A stretch of 64,000 nt of DNA from Idiomarina sp. (GTDB lineage: Bacteria > Pseudomonadota > Gammaproteobacteria > Enterobacterales > Alteromonadaceae). Below the pieces are notes generated by a model. The model ran no database searches and was not told the DNA's origin. It was given only the letters and a program-made list of their open reading frames with translations. Positions 15,916 to 23,802 of the stretch are shown piece after piece. Within the stretch, counting starts at the first letter, position 1. The number at the start of each line of letters is the position of its first letter. The position numbers were made by a program, and so were the translations under genes. The DNA is taken from contig JAFIFH010000067.1 of assembly GCA_020832105.1 (NCBI GenBank), forward strand, positions 25,158 through 89,157. The letters run 5' to 3'.

Positions 15916-16785
15916 ATGGCACTCTACGTAAATACAAATATTTCATCGCTCAATGCGCAGCGGCAATTATTGACCTCAACCCTGGGGCTGAATAGTTCGT
16001 TTCAGCGCCTTTCCTCAGGCTTTCGAATTAATAGCGCCGCAGACGATGCGGCCGGGCTGCAAATCAGCACTCGCATGACTTCCCAAGTTAATGGCCTGAA
16101 CCAGGCTGCGCGCAATGCGTCTGACGGCATCTCAGTGGCTCAGGTTGCAGAAGGGGCTATGCAGGAAAGCACCAATATGCTGCAGAGAATGCGCGAGCTG
16201 GTGATTCAGGCAGACAATGGGGTTAACAGTGATACCGAGCGTAGCGCTATCCAGCAGGAAATTACCCAATTGAGCCTCGAGCTCAATCGCATCGCGGAAA
16301 CGACCGAGTTCTCTGGTAAACGTTTACTAAATGGGGACGCAGCCGGCGGCCTTAACTTTTTGGTCGGCACCCGCGGTAGTGCGGCGGAGCGAATTCAGAT
16401 CTCAATTCAGGACATGCGAACTGATACCTTGGGTGTTGGAGCAACTGTTGATGGTGTGGCCGTGGGAATCACGAGTTTAAGCGAACTTAATGTGAGCTCA
16501 AATCAGTCGTCAGCAGAGCAGTTGGCCGTTCTTGATCTTGCTATCCAAACGGTGGGATCGCAGCGCTCACGCCTTGGTGCTGTGCAAAACAGATTCCAAT
16601 CCACCATCAATAACCTGACAAATATTTCAGAGAATGTATCAGCAGCACGCTCAAGGATTATGGATACTGATTTTGCTGCTGAGACTGCGAAGTTGGTGCG
16701 TTTTCAAATCATGCAACAGGCAAGTATTGCGATATTGGCACAAGCGAATCAAAGACCGCAGGCGGTCTTATCGCTGTTAGGATAA
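15916..16785 (+). CDS. fliC: flagellin (copy 6 of 6, divergent)
   Basis: Filament subunit of 289 residues. It keeps the flagellin ends but is the most diverged copy: MALYVNTNISSLNAQRQLL at the start, ISTRMTSQVNGLNQAARNAS, and a C-terminal AKLVRFQIMQQASIAIL. The start is ATG 15916 with TGAGG five bases upstream; a GTG at 15910 overlaps that site. It has a long leader and no obvious terminator before flaG. It could be a minor or differently timed subunit, which is inference from divergence and leader length. Confidence 0.95.
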   Translation: MALYVNTNISSLNAQRQLLTSTLGLNSSFQRLSSGFRINSAADDAAGLQISTRMTSQVNGLNQAARNASDGISVAQVAEGAMQESTNMLQRMRELVIQADNGVNSDTERSAIQQEITQLSLELNRIAETTEFSGKRLLNGDAAGGLNFLVGTRGSAAERIQISIQDMRTDTLGVGATVDGVAVGITSLSELNVSSNQSSAEQLAVLDLAIQTVGSQRSRLGAVQNRFQSTINNLTNISENVSAARSRIMDTDFAAETAKLVRFQIMQQASIAILAQANQRPQAVLSLLG

Positions 16786-16802
16786 ACTTTACAGGGTATT
16801 TT

Positions 16803-16829
16803 TAAAGTTGGCGAAAATCTCGCCGATAT
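16803..16829 (+). promoter_or_regulatory. sigma-28 promoter of flaG-fliD
   Basis: TAAAGTTG, 11 bases, GCCGATAT, one of the best matches in the window. The leader can fold: CTGATAC (16854-16860) pairs with GTATCAG (16912-16918), enclosing the hairpin CGTTTC-AGTC-GAAACG, with the ribosome site directly after. Confidence 0.9.
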
Positions 16830-16931
16830 ATGTTTAATATACAGGGGATGGGCCTGATACAGCAGGGTAGCTGCATAAGCGTTTCAGTCGAAACGTAAGG
16901 CCACGAGCTGCGTATCAGAGGGGGCTATATA

Positions 16932-17342
16932 ATGAGTATTGAATTTTCAGGCGCTGGTTTTTCACCAGAGCCAATAAAACAAGAACAGCCAAAAGAGGCT
17001 GATCTCGAGCAGACCATGCAAGCAGTGCGTGATGCAATACGGTCTGATACCGCTCAACAAAATGAACGAACTAGCGAGTCACAACAGTTATCGGCAGACG
17101 ACATCGCCGAAGCTGCAGAGGCATTTGCTGAATTGGCACAGAATATGAATCGGGATTTAAGGTTTAGCGTGAGTAATGACCTTGAGCAACCCATTATCCG
17201 GGTGATTGACCGCAGTTCTGGCGAAATGATTCGTCAGATCCCAAGTGAAGAAGTGGTTGAATTAGCGCTCAAAATCCGCCAGTTCAACTCTGATGAGACT
17301 TATGACAGTGCGACAGGTCTTTTAATCGACAGCAGAGTGTAG
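16932..17342 (+). CDS. flaG: flagellar protein FlaG
   Basis: FlaG-family protein of 136 residues; family members influence filament length and are encoded before fliD in polar flagellates. The N-terminal half is low-complexity and acidic or Gln-rich. The conserved C-terminal half has LRFSVSNDLEQPIIRVIDRS and GEMIRQIPSEEVVELAL. A strong AGAGGGGG site precedes ATG 16932. Its stop is 9 bases from fliD, so the two are one operon driven by the sigma-28 site at 16803. Confidence 0.93.
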   Translation: MSIEFSGAGFSPEPIKQEQPKEADLEQTMQAVRDAIRSDTAQQNERTSESQQLSADDIAEAAEAFAELAQNMNRDLRFSVSNDLEQPIIRVIDRSSGEMIRQIPSEEVVELALKIRQFNSDETYDSATGLLIDSRV

Positions 17343-17351
17343 GAGTCAGTT

Positions 17352-18740
17352 ATGGGTATGTCAGCAATTGGTGTAGGGTCAGGCCTGGATTTAGAAGGCC
17401 TGGTTCAGCAGCTTGTCCAGGTAGAACGAGCACCGCGCCTGCAACGTCTTGATACACGTGAAAAACAGGCTGATGTGCAGTTGTCCGCATTTGGTCGGTT
17501 GAAAAGCACGCTGAATAAGATTAATGACTCTGTGAGTGGTCTTGCAGATCCTAAAATCATGTCTGCGCGGACCGCGACCGTTACAGGTCAAAATGAAGAT
17601 AATCCGTTAATCAACGTAACAGCGAATTCAAAGGCCGCTCGCGGTTCTTACAACATTGATGTACAGGCGCTGGCACAAGGGTCACGATTACAAACCCAGG
17701 CAAATACGTTTACCTCGAGTGATAATGAAGTGACGGCAACTGGCGGTGTGCTCACCTTCAACGCGGGCGACAGTACTTTTGACGTTGAGGTTCAGGCTGG
17801 CGCTACGGTAAGTGAGGTGGCAGCAGCAGTAAACCAGGCGGCGGAAAACTTTGGTGTGAGTGCCAGTGTGGTCAACACGGGTGGCGCCAACCCGCAAACC
17901 TACCTGGTATTTAACTCATCAGTGACGGGCGCAGGGAATGACCTAACGATAGCATCAAGCGCGCCAGACATGGATATGCTGACCACTATGGACGAGGTGC
18001 AAACTGCCGACGATGCAATGATTATTGTGAATGACATTGCTACTTACAGTGCCACTAATACGTTTGAGAATGCAGTAGAAAACCTCGAAATCACGGTGAA
18101 CCGAAAGGATCTCAATAATGGTCCGGTCAGAGTTGACGTGGATGTAGACAAAGAGGGTGTTAAGGAAAACATTGAAGCATTTATGGCGGCCTACAATGGC
18201 ATGATCGATGAAGTGAACCGACTGACCCGATACAACCCTGAAGGCGACAACGGAGCGCTGATAGGGGACTCACTGGTCCGCTCTATTCGTGGTCAGTTGT
18301 CTGGTATGTTGACTCAGCCTGTCGCCGGTGCCGCTGATGGTTTAAACACGCTATTCCAGTTGGGTATCACCCAGGACAATGACGGCAAACTGCAATTTGA
18401 TACGCGTAACCTCGGTGGTGGCACCGGTGAACAGCGTTTTGAGAGAGCTATTAATGAGCAGTTCGACGACATTATTGCTCTATTTTCGGGTGAAAATGGC
18501 GTCGCTACACGCCTTGAGTCGACACTGAAGCAATATACAAAAAGTGGTGGTTTGATCGAAGGCCGTGAGAATGTAGCTAAAAATCAAAAAGATAGCGTGT
18601 CTCGCGAGCGTGAGAACTTCGAGCGGTTTATGGAGCAATATGAACAGAACCTGCGACGCAGATACACTGCTTTGGACGGAACCATTGCACGTCTGAACCA
18701 AAGCTCAGACTTTCTCTTCCAACGCCTGAACCAAATGTAA
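17352..18740 (+). CDS. fliD: flagellar filament cap protein FliD (HAP2)
   Basis: FliD forms the pentameric cap that folds flagellin at the filament tip. The 462-residue protein begins with the FliD N-terminal domain (AIGVGSGLDLEGLVQQLVQVERAP) and ends with a coiled-coil C-terminal region (YTALDGTIARLNQSSDFLFQ). The length is normal. AGGAG precedes ATG 17352; an ATG two codons later is also possible. The following gene fliS has its own sigma-28 promoter. Confidence 0.96.
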   Translation: MGMSAIGVGSGLDLEGLVQQLVQVERAPRLQRLDTREKQADVQLSAFGRLKSTLNKINDSVSGLADPKIMSARTATVTGQNEDNPLINVTANSKAARGSYNIDVQALAQGSRLQTQANTFTSSDNEVTATGGVLTFNAGDSTFDVEVQAGATVSEVAAAVNQAAENFGVSASVVNTGGANPQTYLVFNSSVTGAGNDLTIASSAPDMDMLTTMDEVQTADDAMIIVNDIATYSATNTFENAVENLEITVNRKDLNNGPVRVDVDVDKEGVKENIEAFMAAYNGMIDEVNRLTRYNPEGDNGALIGDSLVRSIRGQLSGMLTQPVAGAADGLNTLFQLGITQDNDGKLQFDTRNLGGGTGEQRFERAINEQFDDIIALFSGENGVATRLESTLKQYTKSGGLIEGRENVAKNQKDSVSRERENFERFMEQYEQNLRRRYTALDGTIARLNQSSDFLFQRLNQM

Positions 18741-18755
18741 CACCAGCAAGCCAGC

Positions 18756-18782
18756 TAAAGTATCGGTGCGGGTCGCCGATAC
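18756..18782 (+). promoter_or_regulatory. sigma-28 promoter of fliS, overlapping an inverted repeat
   Basis: TAAAGTAT, 11 bases, GCCGATAC. A 9-base inverted repeat AAGTATCGG (18758-18766) / CCGATACTT (18776-18784) covers most of the promoter, so the site could bind a dimeric repressor or form a hairpin at the end of the fliD transcript. Confidence 0.8.
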
Positions 18783-18820
18783 TTGTAGTAGCGACTAGCA
18801 AACACGAAAGGGTATAAGAC

Positions 18821-19246
18821 ATGTATAAGAAAGGTATTAATGCGTATCAAAGCGTCGGTGGCCGTGACCAGGCAACGACAGCGGACCCGTATCAATTGAT
18901 TCAGATGCTGATGAACGGTGCATTACAGAAGCTGGCGGTGGGTAAAGGCGCGATCGAGCGTAAAGACCTGTCTGCTAAATCTGAAAGCCTGACTAAAGCA
19001 CTGTCTATCGTTGGAGCCTTGCAAGAGAGTCTGGACCTGAACGTGGGTGGCGAAGTTGCAGGTAACATGTTTGATTTGTACGACTACGTGAAGCGCCAAA
19101 TTATTGATGCAATGACCAGCACGTCGACTGAGGCTGTAGAAAACAGCTTGATGGTGATGCGTAGTCTGAAAGAAGGCTGGGACTCGATTCCTGTCGAAGC
19201 ACGTAACCAGGCCTTTGCGCAAAAACAAGCAGCGGTTGCTGGGTGA
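18821..19246 (+). CDS. fliS: flagellin export chaperone FliS
   Basis: FliS binds the flagellin C terminus in the cytoplasm and prevents early polymerisation. The 141-residue helical protein has the family start GINAYQSVGGRDQATTADPY and the motif LIQMLMNGALQKL. AAAGGG lies upstream of ATG 18821. It overlaps the next gene by four bases (GTGA). Six flagellin genes nearby are its presumed clients. Confidence 0.95.
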   Translation: MYKKGINAYQSVGGRDQATTADPYQLIQMLMNGALQKLAVGKGAIERKDLSAKSESLTKALSIVGALQESLDLNVGGEVAGNMFDLYDYVKRQIIDAMTSTSTEAVENSLMVMRSLKEGWDSIPVEARNQAFAQKQAAVAG

Positions 19247-19542
19247 GCGAATTAGTCGCTCAGGCGCAGGTGCTTGAAGCGGAGTTCCTTGGCTTGCTAG
19301 AAGCCGAGGAGCTCGACGATGAGCGTTTAGGCGCTGTGGTTGAGCGTCGCAATGCGCACCTTGAAGCCATGGGTGCGGCAATGGATGAAAACCCTGAGCT
19401 GACGCAGGCCTTTAAGCCAGTATTTGAGCAAGCACTGCAAAATACCAGGAAGCTACAAGCGCGCTGCGAACAAGAGCGTGACGACGTACAAAAAAAACTG
19501 ATTACACTGAATACCTCAAAAAAAGCACGCAAGGCGTACTAA
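19243..19542 (+). CDS. FliT-like flagellar chaperone
   Basis: A 99-residue, all-helical, charged protein starting at GTG 19243, which overlaps the fliS stop codon. Size, helical character and position directly after fliS fit FliT, the FliD chaperone and regulator, but the sequence is poorly conserved in this family and I identify it mainly by context. The C-terminal Lys-rich end (KKLITLNTSKKARK) is unlike enterobacterial FliT. Confidence 0.6.
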   Translation: MSELVAQAQVLEAEFLGLLEAEELDDERLGAVVERRNAHLEAMGAAMDENPELTQAFKPVFEQALQNTRKLQARCEQERDDVQKKLITLNTSKKARKAY

Positions 19543-19610
19543 TTTAGCCCTAGAGCGTTAGATGAATACCCTTGCTGAAATGCATGTGCTGTGTGCTCAC
19601 AACTCCGTCT

Positions 19611-19640
19611 CTCCCGATATCTCCCGATATCTCCCGATTT
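19611..19640. repeat. tandem 10-bp repeat
   Basis: Three head-to-tail copies of CTCCCGATAT (the third ends TT) lie between the fliT-like gene and the ligase-like gene. Possibly repeated binding sites or slippage. No promoter is recognisable nearby. Confidence 0.6.
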
Positions 19641-19763
19641 CCGTTAAATCTCCGTAAACAAATCCAAGCTCAGGCAACTGCCTATGTACCTTGGCGACGC
19701 GAAGCGTTAGTATTTTGCTCATAAAAATAGTCAGCACACCCAGTTGGGTAACGGATTATCACC

Positions 19764-20990
19764 ATGAGCACATTACTTAGCTATCTCTCCCAATTCACTG
19801 ACATCGCGCAGCCGCGTGTGCACAGCTATGCCACCCATGTGCATAGTACGCTGACTTTTAAAGCCGTGGCGAAGCAGGCACAGGCCTTACGTCAGCAATA
19901 TTCTGAGATTGCTGGGGCGCGGGTGGCGGTGACCTTAACCGCGAACAGTGATGCGCTGACCTTGTTGGTCGCATTAGACGGCTATGTCGGCGAATTGATT
20001 TTATTGCCGGTTGACCACCCGGTTCCAGTGGGCTGTCATTTCCACCTGACTGAGCGCGGCCACCTGCGGACCCTGAGCGATTTCACCGCCGATAACCTGC
20101 CGGTAGTCACGCAGTGGGGGCTGTTGGATGAGCGCCATGAGCTGATTACATATACGCTGGATGAACTTGCTACCAATGAACTGGTAATGACCGGGAGTCA
20201 CGAACATCCACTGCGCTGGGGCGTCATGCAGGAGCCGGCAGAGCTTGCTGGATTACTGGTGTGGCTGCGGGCACTTAAAAATGGCGAAGATATTGTCTTA
20301 GCTCAGGCTGATAGCCTGAAATCCCTCGCTGATATGTTTAGCCATGCGCAGGTGAGTGCAATTGCAGCGCCGACAAGGTTATGGCGAAATTTGCTGGCGG
20401 GTGCTGATGTTTCGCGGCTGGAATTAGAGCTTGCGATAGTGAATGGTGGGCTGGTGGACGAACCAACGTTGCAACGCATTCGCAATATTTTTAGTGATGC
20501 GTTGGTGGCTCATTCCTTCTCTCACACGGGGGCGGGTATGAGCTGGTTAGTGACCGATGGTAAACCCGGTTTGCCGCCAGTGCTATTTGCCGAGGCGGAC
20601 AATCAAGTGGTGCTGGCTGTCAATCAGGGGCGGCTCGATATTGCGTTCACCGGCTCAGGTGCGACGATTCACACAGACTACCTGGTGGAGCAAGGCGACG
20701 ATGGCCGGGTGATGCTGGTGGGTCACCAACAGAGCATTGTCTCGGTGGGGGGCCGTGAGGTCAACCCTGAGCAGGTGGAAGTGGCGTTGATGGCGGTCCC
20801 TGGCGTCATGGACGTACAGGCGTCAAGTATGCCAGACCCTGTGCTGGGCGAACTGATTAGGGTCGATGTGCTTGCCCCTGGCCACCGCAGTGTGGCCGAG
20901 CGCAAGGTATTCAAGCAAGCTTTGCAGGACCATTGTCGCGAGGTATTAGAGCCCTGGCAGCGGCCGGCTCGGTATTATTTTCACGGCTAA
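19764..20990 (+). CDS. degenerate acyl-adenylate ligase-like protein (ANL superfamily)
   Basis: The 408-residue product resembles AMP-forming ligases, clearest near the C terminus: GRVMLVGHQQSIVSVGGRE followed by VNPEQVEVALMAVPGV matches the hinge and start of the mobile C-terminal domain. Key parts are missing: I see no phosphate-binding TSGTTG loop, the usual TGD is replaced by HTD, the hinge Arg is His, and the protein ends without the catalytic Lys motif. It is also shorter than the usual 500 or more residues. Adenylation activity is therefore doubtful. Position beside flagellar genes suggests a link to flagellin modification or a scaffold role, but this is inference. Confidence 0.6.
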   Translation: MSTLLSYLSQFTDIAQPRVHSYATHVHSTLTFKAVAKQAQALRQQYSEIAGARVAVTLTANSDALTLLVALDGYVGELILLPVDHPVPVGCHFHLTERGHLRTLSDFTADNLPVVTQWGLLDERHELITYTLDELATNELVMTGSHEHPLRWGVMQEPAELAGLLVWLRALKNGEDIVLAQADSLKSLADMFSHAQVSAIAAPTRLWRNLLAGADVSRLELELAIVNGGLVDEPTLQRIRNIFSDALVAHSFSHTGAGMSWLVTDGKPGLPPVLFAEADNQVVLAVNQGRLDIAFTGSGATIHTDYLVEQGDDGRVMLVGHQQSIVSVGGREVNPEQVEVALMAVPGVMDVQASSMPDPVLGELIRVDVLAPGHRSVAERKVFKQALQDHCREVLEPWQRPARYYFHG

Positions 20991-21116
20991 TATATGTTGA
21001 CCTGAAATGCGTTCGATCAATATGTCATTTGTCTGCTTGCCTAATAATCGCGAATGGTTAACTATACCTTTGTATACTGATAAACTGTCCGCCCCGCGAC
21101 CCCTGGAGTACTTTTG

Positions 21117-22409
21117 ATGGCGCAAAGCGCAGAGCAACTAATTGAGCGATTTTCTCAATTAGGTGAGCCGACCACTTTTGACATGCCGGACTTTCCAGAG
21201 TATCAACTTGATACGGCTGAGATTCCTGCAGCGCTCTCATTAACCCGCGCGCCTCAAGCAGGCGAGAACAAATTCGTGGCTGCCCACGCATTTATGGCAC
21301 TGACCCAGCGCCGTGATGAGAAGCTTCTTGGCGAGCTGCTACAAACGGCAGATGAAACGCTGCTATTGCGACTCGGTGAGTTTGTAAGCACCCATGCGAT
21401 ACCCTTTTATGACATTGAACTGGTGGGGGAGCTGGATACGATTGTCCGCCACCAAGGGTTAAGCCCTGTCCGGAGGCTCTTCGCTGCGCAACTACTGCAA
21501 GAATTCGCGCTTCTGCATCCGGAATATTACGGTCGCACGATTAAAGTCATTGCTGCATGCTTGCAGTCGTTTGCGACGAACCCGAGTAAAGTTAATGCCG
21601 AGCTGATTGGTGCATGCGTGACGTTGCAGGCGGATGAATTGATGCCAGTGATTGAGCAGGCCTATGCAGCTGACAAAGTCAGCGGTAGCGACTATGCCGC
21701 GGCAACTGATGTCCAAGCGGCGATGTCGGTGCCGGAGACTGCCTTCGAGCAGGGGCTTGAGCAGTTTATGCATACCAAAGAGTTGGATGAGATTCGCCAT
21801 GAACTTGATCAGGTATATGCTATTCGCACCTGTGCAGCACCTGCTGGATTAGAGTTGCCAATTGGTAACCTGGCTGAGCTAGATGGTTTTTTGCATGCAT
21901 TGGCATTAAGTCCAACGCCGGTTGCCCGGTCGTTGTGGATTGAGCAATTAAGCCCGGGCTTGTTGGCCGAGCAGGGCGGCCTTAGCCAGGAGCATCGGCT
22001 GGAGAAAATCACTACCTATTACTCGGTGGTCAAAGAATCATTGGTGGTTGGTGAGTGTGCGCCAAACTTTGAACTGAGTGTTGAAAGTACGGTGATGAAT
22101 TTGAATTCGATGCAGCCCTGGGCTCGCGGTTTCTTGCTGGCAGCTGAACTGTGGACAGAATCTGATATTACCCAGGCCGAAGCGCATGAAGCCTATATTG
22201 AATTAAAAGAATTTTTACAGGCGATGGCCGAAGATACGCCCTTGCCTGAACAATATCAGTCGCTGGCCAACAGCGATTACAGCATGATATTGCAGTTGAT
22301 GGTGCAGCGTGTTTTCTTCGAACTGAATGGAATGGATGATGCCCAGCTCGGCGCATCAGACATCTCCGACGAAGACGCAATGCAGGATTTTTTCGATAAT
22401 TTCTCGTAG
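21117..22409 (+). CDS. uncharacterised helical protein with UPF0149-like segment
   Basis: A 430-residue acidic protein without signal peptide or membrane segments. The N-terminal half looks like helical repeats (HEAT-like); around residues 252-282 LAELDGFLHALALSP..WIEQL resembles the core of UPF0149 (YgfB/YecA) proteins. Both are pattern impressions, not firm assignments. The start is ATG 21117 (GGAG nine bases upstream); TTG 21114 is possible with better spacing. The stop codon TAG is the GTAG tetranucleotide of a REP unit, so the original 3' end may have been altered. Confidence 0.55.
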   Translation: MAQSAEQLIERFSQLGEPTTFDMPDFPEYQLDTAEIPAALSLTRAPQAGENKFVAAHAFMALTQRRDEKLLGELLQTADETLLLRLGEFVSTHAIPFYDIELVGELDTIVRHQGLSPVRRLFAAQLLQEFALLHPEYYGRTIKVIAACLQSFATNPSKVNAELIGACVTLQADELMPVIEQAYAADKVSGSDYAAATDVQAAMSVPETAFEQGLEQFMHTKELDEIRHELDQVYAIRTCAAPAGLELPIGNLAELDGFLHALALSPTPVARSLWIEQLSPGLLAEQGGLSQEHRLEKITTYYSVVKESLVVGECAPNFELSVESTVMNLNSMQPWARGFLLAAELWTESDITQAEAHEAYIELKEFLQAMAEDTPLPEQYQSLANSDYSMILQLMVQRVFFELNGMDDAQLGASDISDEDAMQDFFDNFS

Positions 22410-22565
22410 GTCAGGCTACGCCTGACGCCCAGCGGTGGTCAACGATTCCTAGGTCAGGCTAAGCCTGACGCCGCGCGATGCCTAACGATTCGAAGGTCAG
22501 GCTACGTCCGCGTCACGCAGTGATGACGCCCAGCGGTGGTCAACGTCAGGCGTAGCCTGACCTAC
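22405..22565. repeat. REP cluster overlapping the end of the preceding gene
   Basis: Plus-orientation units at 22406 and about 22450 (CTAG variant), a damaged unit near 22493 carrying GTCACGCAGTGATGAC, and an inverted unit ending CCTGACCTAC at 22565. The first unit's GTAG contains the stop codon of the upstream gene. Confidence 0.85.
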
Positions 22566-22578
22566 AAATAACCGCATC

Positions 22579-23052
22579 ATGACCAATAACCAAACCCAAA
22601 TAAAACACCAACCTACACGAACTGAACCCATGACCTATTCTGAACTAGAACTCGCCTACATGTTAGTCAGCGCCAAAGGCACCGGCCTTGAGGTGAATGC
22701 GTATGTTGAGCGTAGCACCGGCGAAATCCATATTGATAATATTGAGCTCAATGAAGGTGATGAGATCCCGCAGGATCTAGCTCACGGTGCTAAATACGCT
22801 CAGGTACCAAGCCAAGAGGCGTTACTCAATGAGTTGGAGTTGATGCGGCTGTTGGTGGAGCGGCAGCTTAGCGGCGACGAGCAAGCTGAATTTGATAAAG
22901 CGACCATGGATATGGGTGACGACGAAGCGGTGAAGTCAGGCATTCACTACCTTAACTCCATTGGCAAGCTCGCCACCTGGCGCAAGCTAGTCAGCTCAGT
23001 ACAGGAAAAAGCCCTACGCAATTGGGCCGCTGAAGAGGATCTGCTGCTGTAG
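22579..23052 (+). CDS. UPF0158-like protein of unknown function
   Basis: A 157-residue acidic protein. Its pattern (N-terminal helix, VNAYVERSTGEIHI strand pair, KYAQVPS, then helices ending W..LVSSVQEKALRNWAAEE) recalls UPF0158, a family of unknown function; similarity is faint. The start is uncertain: ATG 22579 lies 13 bases after a REP cluster, ATG 22630 gives a protein beginning where the family fold begins, and neither has a good ribosome site. The stop TAG is part of the next REP unit. The gene is boxed in by REPs on both sides. Confidence 0.55.
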   Translation: MTNNQTQIKHQPTRTEPMTYSELELAYMLVSAKGTGLEVNAYVERSTGEIHIDNIELNEGDEIPQDLAHGAKYAQVPSQEALLNELELMRLLVERQLSGDEQAEFDKATMDMGDDEAVKSGIHYLNSIGKLATWRKLVSSVQEKALRNWAAEEDLLL

Positions 23053-23141
23053 GTCAGGCTACGCCTGACGTTAACCAATGGCGCAGCCTGACCTACCGAA
23101 ACATCAACCATGGCTGTGCGTCAGGCAGAGCCTGACCTACG
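23049..23141. repeat. REP cluster between the UPF0158-like gene and rpsT
   Basis: One plus-orientation unit (its GTAG supplies the stop codon at 23050-23052) and two inverted units, ending at 23093 and 23141. Confidence 0.85.
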
Positions 23142-23156
23142 ACAAACCCCAGGCAC

Positions 23157-23182
23157 AAAAAAACCGGCGAGAGCCGGTTTTT
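23157..23182 (-). terminator. terminator of rpsT
   Basis: AAAAACCGGC-GAGA-GCCGGTTTTT, 28 bases beyond the rpsT stop codon. It is symmetrical, so it may also block transcription from the REP side. Confidence 0.88.
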
Positions 23183-23209
23183 GCTAAAGCGTTCACAAAG
23201 AATGCTAAA

Positions 23210-23473
23210 TTAAGCCATAGCTTTAATTTGAGCGTTCAAACGACTCTTATGACGAGACGCTTTGTTTTTGTGAATCAGGCCTTTAGATGCAGAACGATCT
23301 AGGATTGGCATCAGAGTTACGAATGCGCTCGTTGCTTTTTCCTGCTCGCCTGCAGCAATAGCTGCGTTAACTTTTTTCATGTACGTGCGCATCATTGAGC
23401 GACGGCTCGCGTTGTGCTGACGACGTTTCTCGGATTGAACCGCACGTTTCTTAGCAGACTTGATGTTAGCCAA
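23210..23473 (-). CDS. rpsT: 30S ribosomal protein S20
   Basis: The 87-residue basic protein [19 protein letters not shown].. is S20, which binds 16S rRNA in the small-subunit body. The start codon is TTG, preceded by AGGAG. E. coli rpsT also starts with UUG, which is tied to its translational autoregulation, so the rare codon is probably conserved for that reason. It has its own promoter and terminator and is divergent from murJ, as in other gammaproteobacteria. Confidence 0.98.
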   Translation of the reverse strand: MANIKSAKKRAVQSEKRRQHNASRRSMMRTYMKKVNAAIAAGEQEKATSAFVTLMPILDRSASKGLIHKNKASRHKSRLNAQIKAMA

Positions 23474-23576
23474 GGTAAACTCCTAAATTCTGTAGATTGT
23501 CTGACGATTGTGTCTGATAGCATTAACTGAATTGAGTTAAATGCTTCGCATCTAACGTCATCATTAAAGGCCGCGG

Positions 23577-23606
23577 ACTATATCCGAAAATAGACGCAAA
23601 AGTCAA
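23577..23606 (-). promoter_or_regulatory. rpsT promoter
   Basis: On the minus strand, TTGACT and TATAGT are 18 bases apart, followed by a leader of about 100 bases. The 329-base gap 23474-23802 contains this and the untranslated regions of both genes; nothing else is evident. Confidence 0.7.
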
Positions 23607-23802
23607 TTACGTTGATAAATTTTGTGCGCGTATTCTACCGACGGAGCGTCTTTATCGCAACAGTTATTTGTATATCATTTGCACGCTGAGGCTATGCCTG
23701 CGCCGGGTGATACCGTAAACTAAATGCCATCTTGTTGATCGCGCCACGCAAAAATGAAAAACGGGCGCGGTATATGGCATCAAAAACACGCAGGGACACC
23801 TT

